From: Pseudomonadota bacterium
GTDB taxonomy: Bacteria > Pseudomonadota > Alphaproteobacteria > Rhizobiales > Segnochrobactraceae
Assembly: GCA_023442215.1 (NCBI GenBank)
Contig: JAEZMP010000325.1
Coordinates: 1 to 6,978 of the forward strand
DNA length: 6,978 bases
Direction: 5' to 3'
Below the pieces are notes generated by a model. The model was not told where the DNA came from, did not search any database, and saw nothing but the letters and a program-made list of their open reading frames with translations. The translations under genes and the position numbers were made by a program. Of this stretch, positions 6,379-6,978 are shown piece after piece. Each line of letters starts with the position of its first letter. Position 1 is the first letter of the stretch.

Positions 6379-6978
6379 TCAGCCCGACTGCCGGGGCGAC
6401 GGCTGGAGGACCGGCCGGCCACCCACGAATGTCCCCACCACCTTGCCCTGGAACCTCGCGCCCTCGAACGGGGTGTTCTTGGACCGGGAGACGATCGACC
6501 CTTCGTCGAGGATCCACGGCGCGCCGGGGTCGAACAGGACGATGTCGGCCGGGCTGCCCGGCATCAGCGTGCCGGCGTCGAGGCCGAGCCGGCGGGCGGG
6601 AGCCGTGGACAGGACCTCGATCAGGCGGGGCAGGGTGACGAGCCCGTTGTGGACGAGGCGAAGACCGCCGGCCAGCAGGGTTTCGAGTCCGATGGCGCCG
6701 TCGGCCGCCTCGGCGAACGGATGCCGCTTGGTCTCGACGTCCTGCGGGTCGTGGTTGGAAACGACGATGTCGATGGTGCCGTCCGCCACCGCGGCGACCA
6801 CGGCAAGGCGGTCCTCCTCGCTGCGGAGCGGCGGGGAGAGCTTCACGAACGTCCGGTAGGCGCCGATGTCGCGTTCGTTGAGCGCGAGATGGGCCGTGGA
6901 CGTCGCAGCCGTCACGTCGAGCCCGGCGGCCTTGGCGGCGCGGATCGCCTCCACGGAGGCGGCGCAGCTGACCAGAGC
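6379..6978 (-). CDS. pyrC: dihydroorotase, class I, partial (5' end beyond the window)
   Basis: The C-terminal 199 residues of an amidohydrolase of the dihydroorotase family, which closes carbamoyl-aspartate to dihydroorotate in pyrimidine synthesis. The frame stays open to 6978, so the N-terminus with the first metal-binding HxH lies outside the window; GTG 6954 is not the true start. Visible family features are AHLALNERDIG, FVKLSPPLRSEEDR, KRHPFAEAADGAIGLETLLAG, the Pro-Ala-Asp segment GSPADIVLFDP, and SKNTPFEGARFQGKV near the end, which is typical of dihydroorotases. The usual TDHAPH metal/catalytic motif reads SNHDPQ here (codons at about 6750-6767). The Asp that acts as catalytic base in active class I enzymes aligns with Asn, so this may be a non-catalytic pyrC' type that supports aspartate transcarbamoylase. 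It converges on the glycan operon with 38 bases between stop codons. Confidence 0.85.
   Translation of the reverse strand, partial: ALVSCAASVEAIRAAKAAGLDVTAATSTAHLALNERDIGAYRTFVKLSPPLRSEEDRLAVVAAVADGTIDIVVSNHDPQDVETKRHPFAEAADGAIGLETLLAGGLRLVHNGLVTLPRLIEVLSTAPARRLGLDAGTLMPGSPADIVLFDPGAPWILDEGSIVSRSKNTPFEGARFQGKVVGTFVGGRPVLQPSPRQSG

Noticed and set aside
1..6978. tRNA, rRNA, CRISPR array, insertion sequence or transposase
   Set aside because: I saw no tRNA-like cloverleaf with a TTC-type arm, no regularly spaced repeats with unique spacers, no terminal inverted repeats and no transposase motifs.

Overview
The window is GC-rich DNA with strongly GC-biased third codon positions. It carries a CcdA-type thiol transporter, a single-domain ModE-like regulator and an atypical dihydroorotase ending in the HDPQ form. 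These point to an alphaproteobacterium, probably of the Hyphomicrobiales; this placement is inferred from gene content and protein style, not from a marker gene.

Layout: (1) 1-157 is the end of an unseen upstream region, with a strong hairpin and the leader of the first gene. (2) 158-892 (+) is a six-helix CcdA-family membrane protein. (3) 893-1189 is a spacer with a small tandem repeat and two short hairpins. (4) 1190-1576 (+) is a ModE-like winged-helix regulator without a molybdate-binding domain. (5) 1577-1785 is a spacer with a terminator-like hairpin followed by an AT-richer stretch that probably holds the promoter of the next operon. (6) 1786-6340 (+) is a three-gene operon, each junction being a 4-base ATGA overlap. 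It encodes a TPR / methyltransferase-like / GT-B glycosyltransferase protein (742 aa), a TOD1/MUCI70 (DUF616)-type glycosyltransferase fused to a Rossmann methyltransferase-like domain (512 aa), and a protein with the motif set of the plant glucuronoxylan 4-O-methyltransferase family (DUF579/GXMT; 264 aa). (7) 6379-6978 (-) is the 3' two thirds or less of a class I dihydroorotase gene (pyrC-like), convergent with the operon and cut by the window edge.

The operon is the part worth attention. Three coupled genes alternate glycosyltransferase and methyltransferase domains, and two of the families are best known from plant cell-wall polysaccharide synthesis. The simplest reading is a compact cytoplasmic module that builds and O-methylates a surface glycan or a protein-linked sugar. 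No substrate can be read from the sequence, and no flippase, polymerase or exporter is in view. The flanking genes (ccdA, modE-like, pyrC-like) look like ordinary chromosomal genes, so the operon may be an accessory insertion between them.
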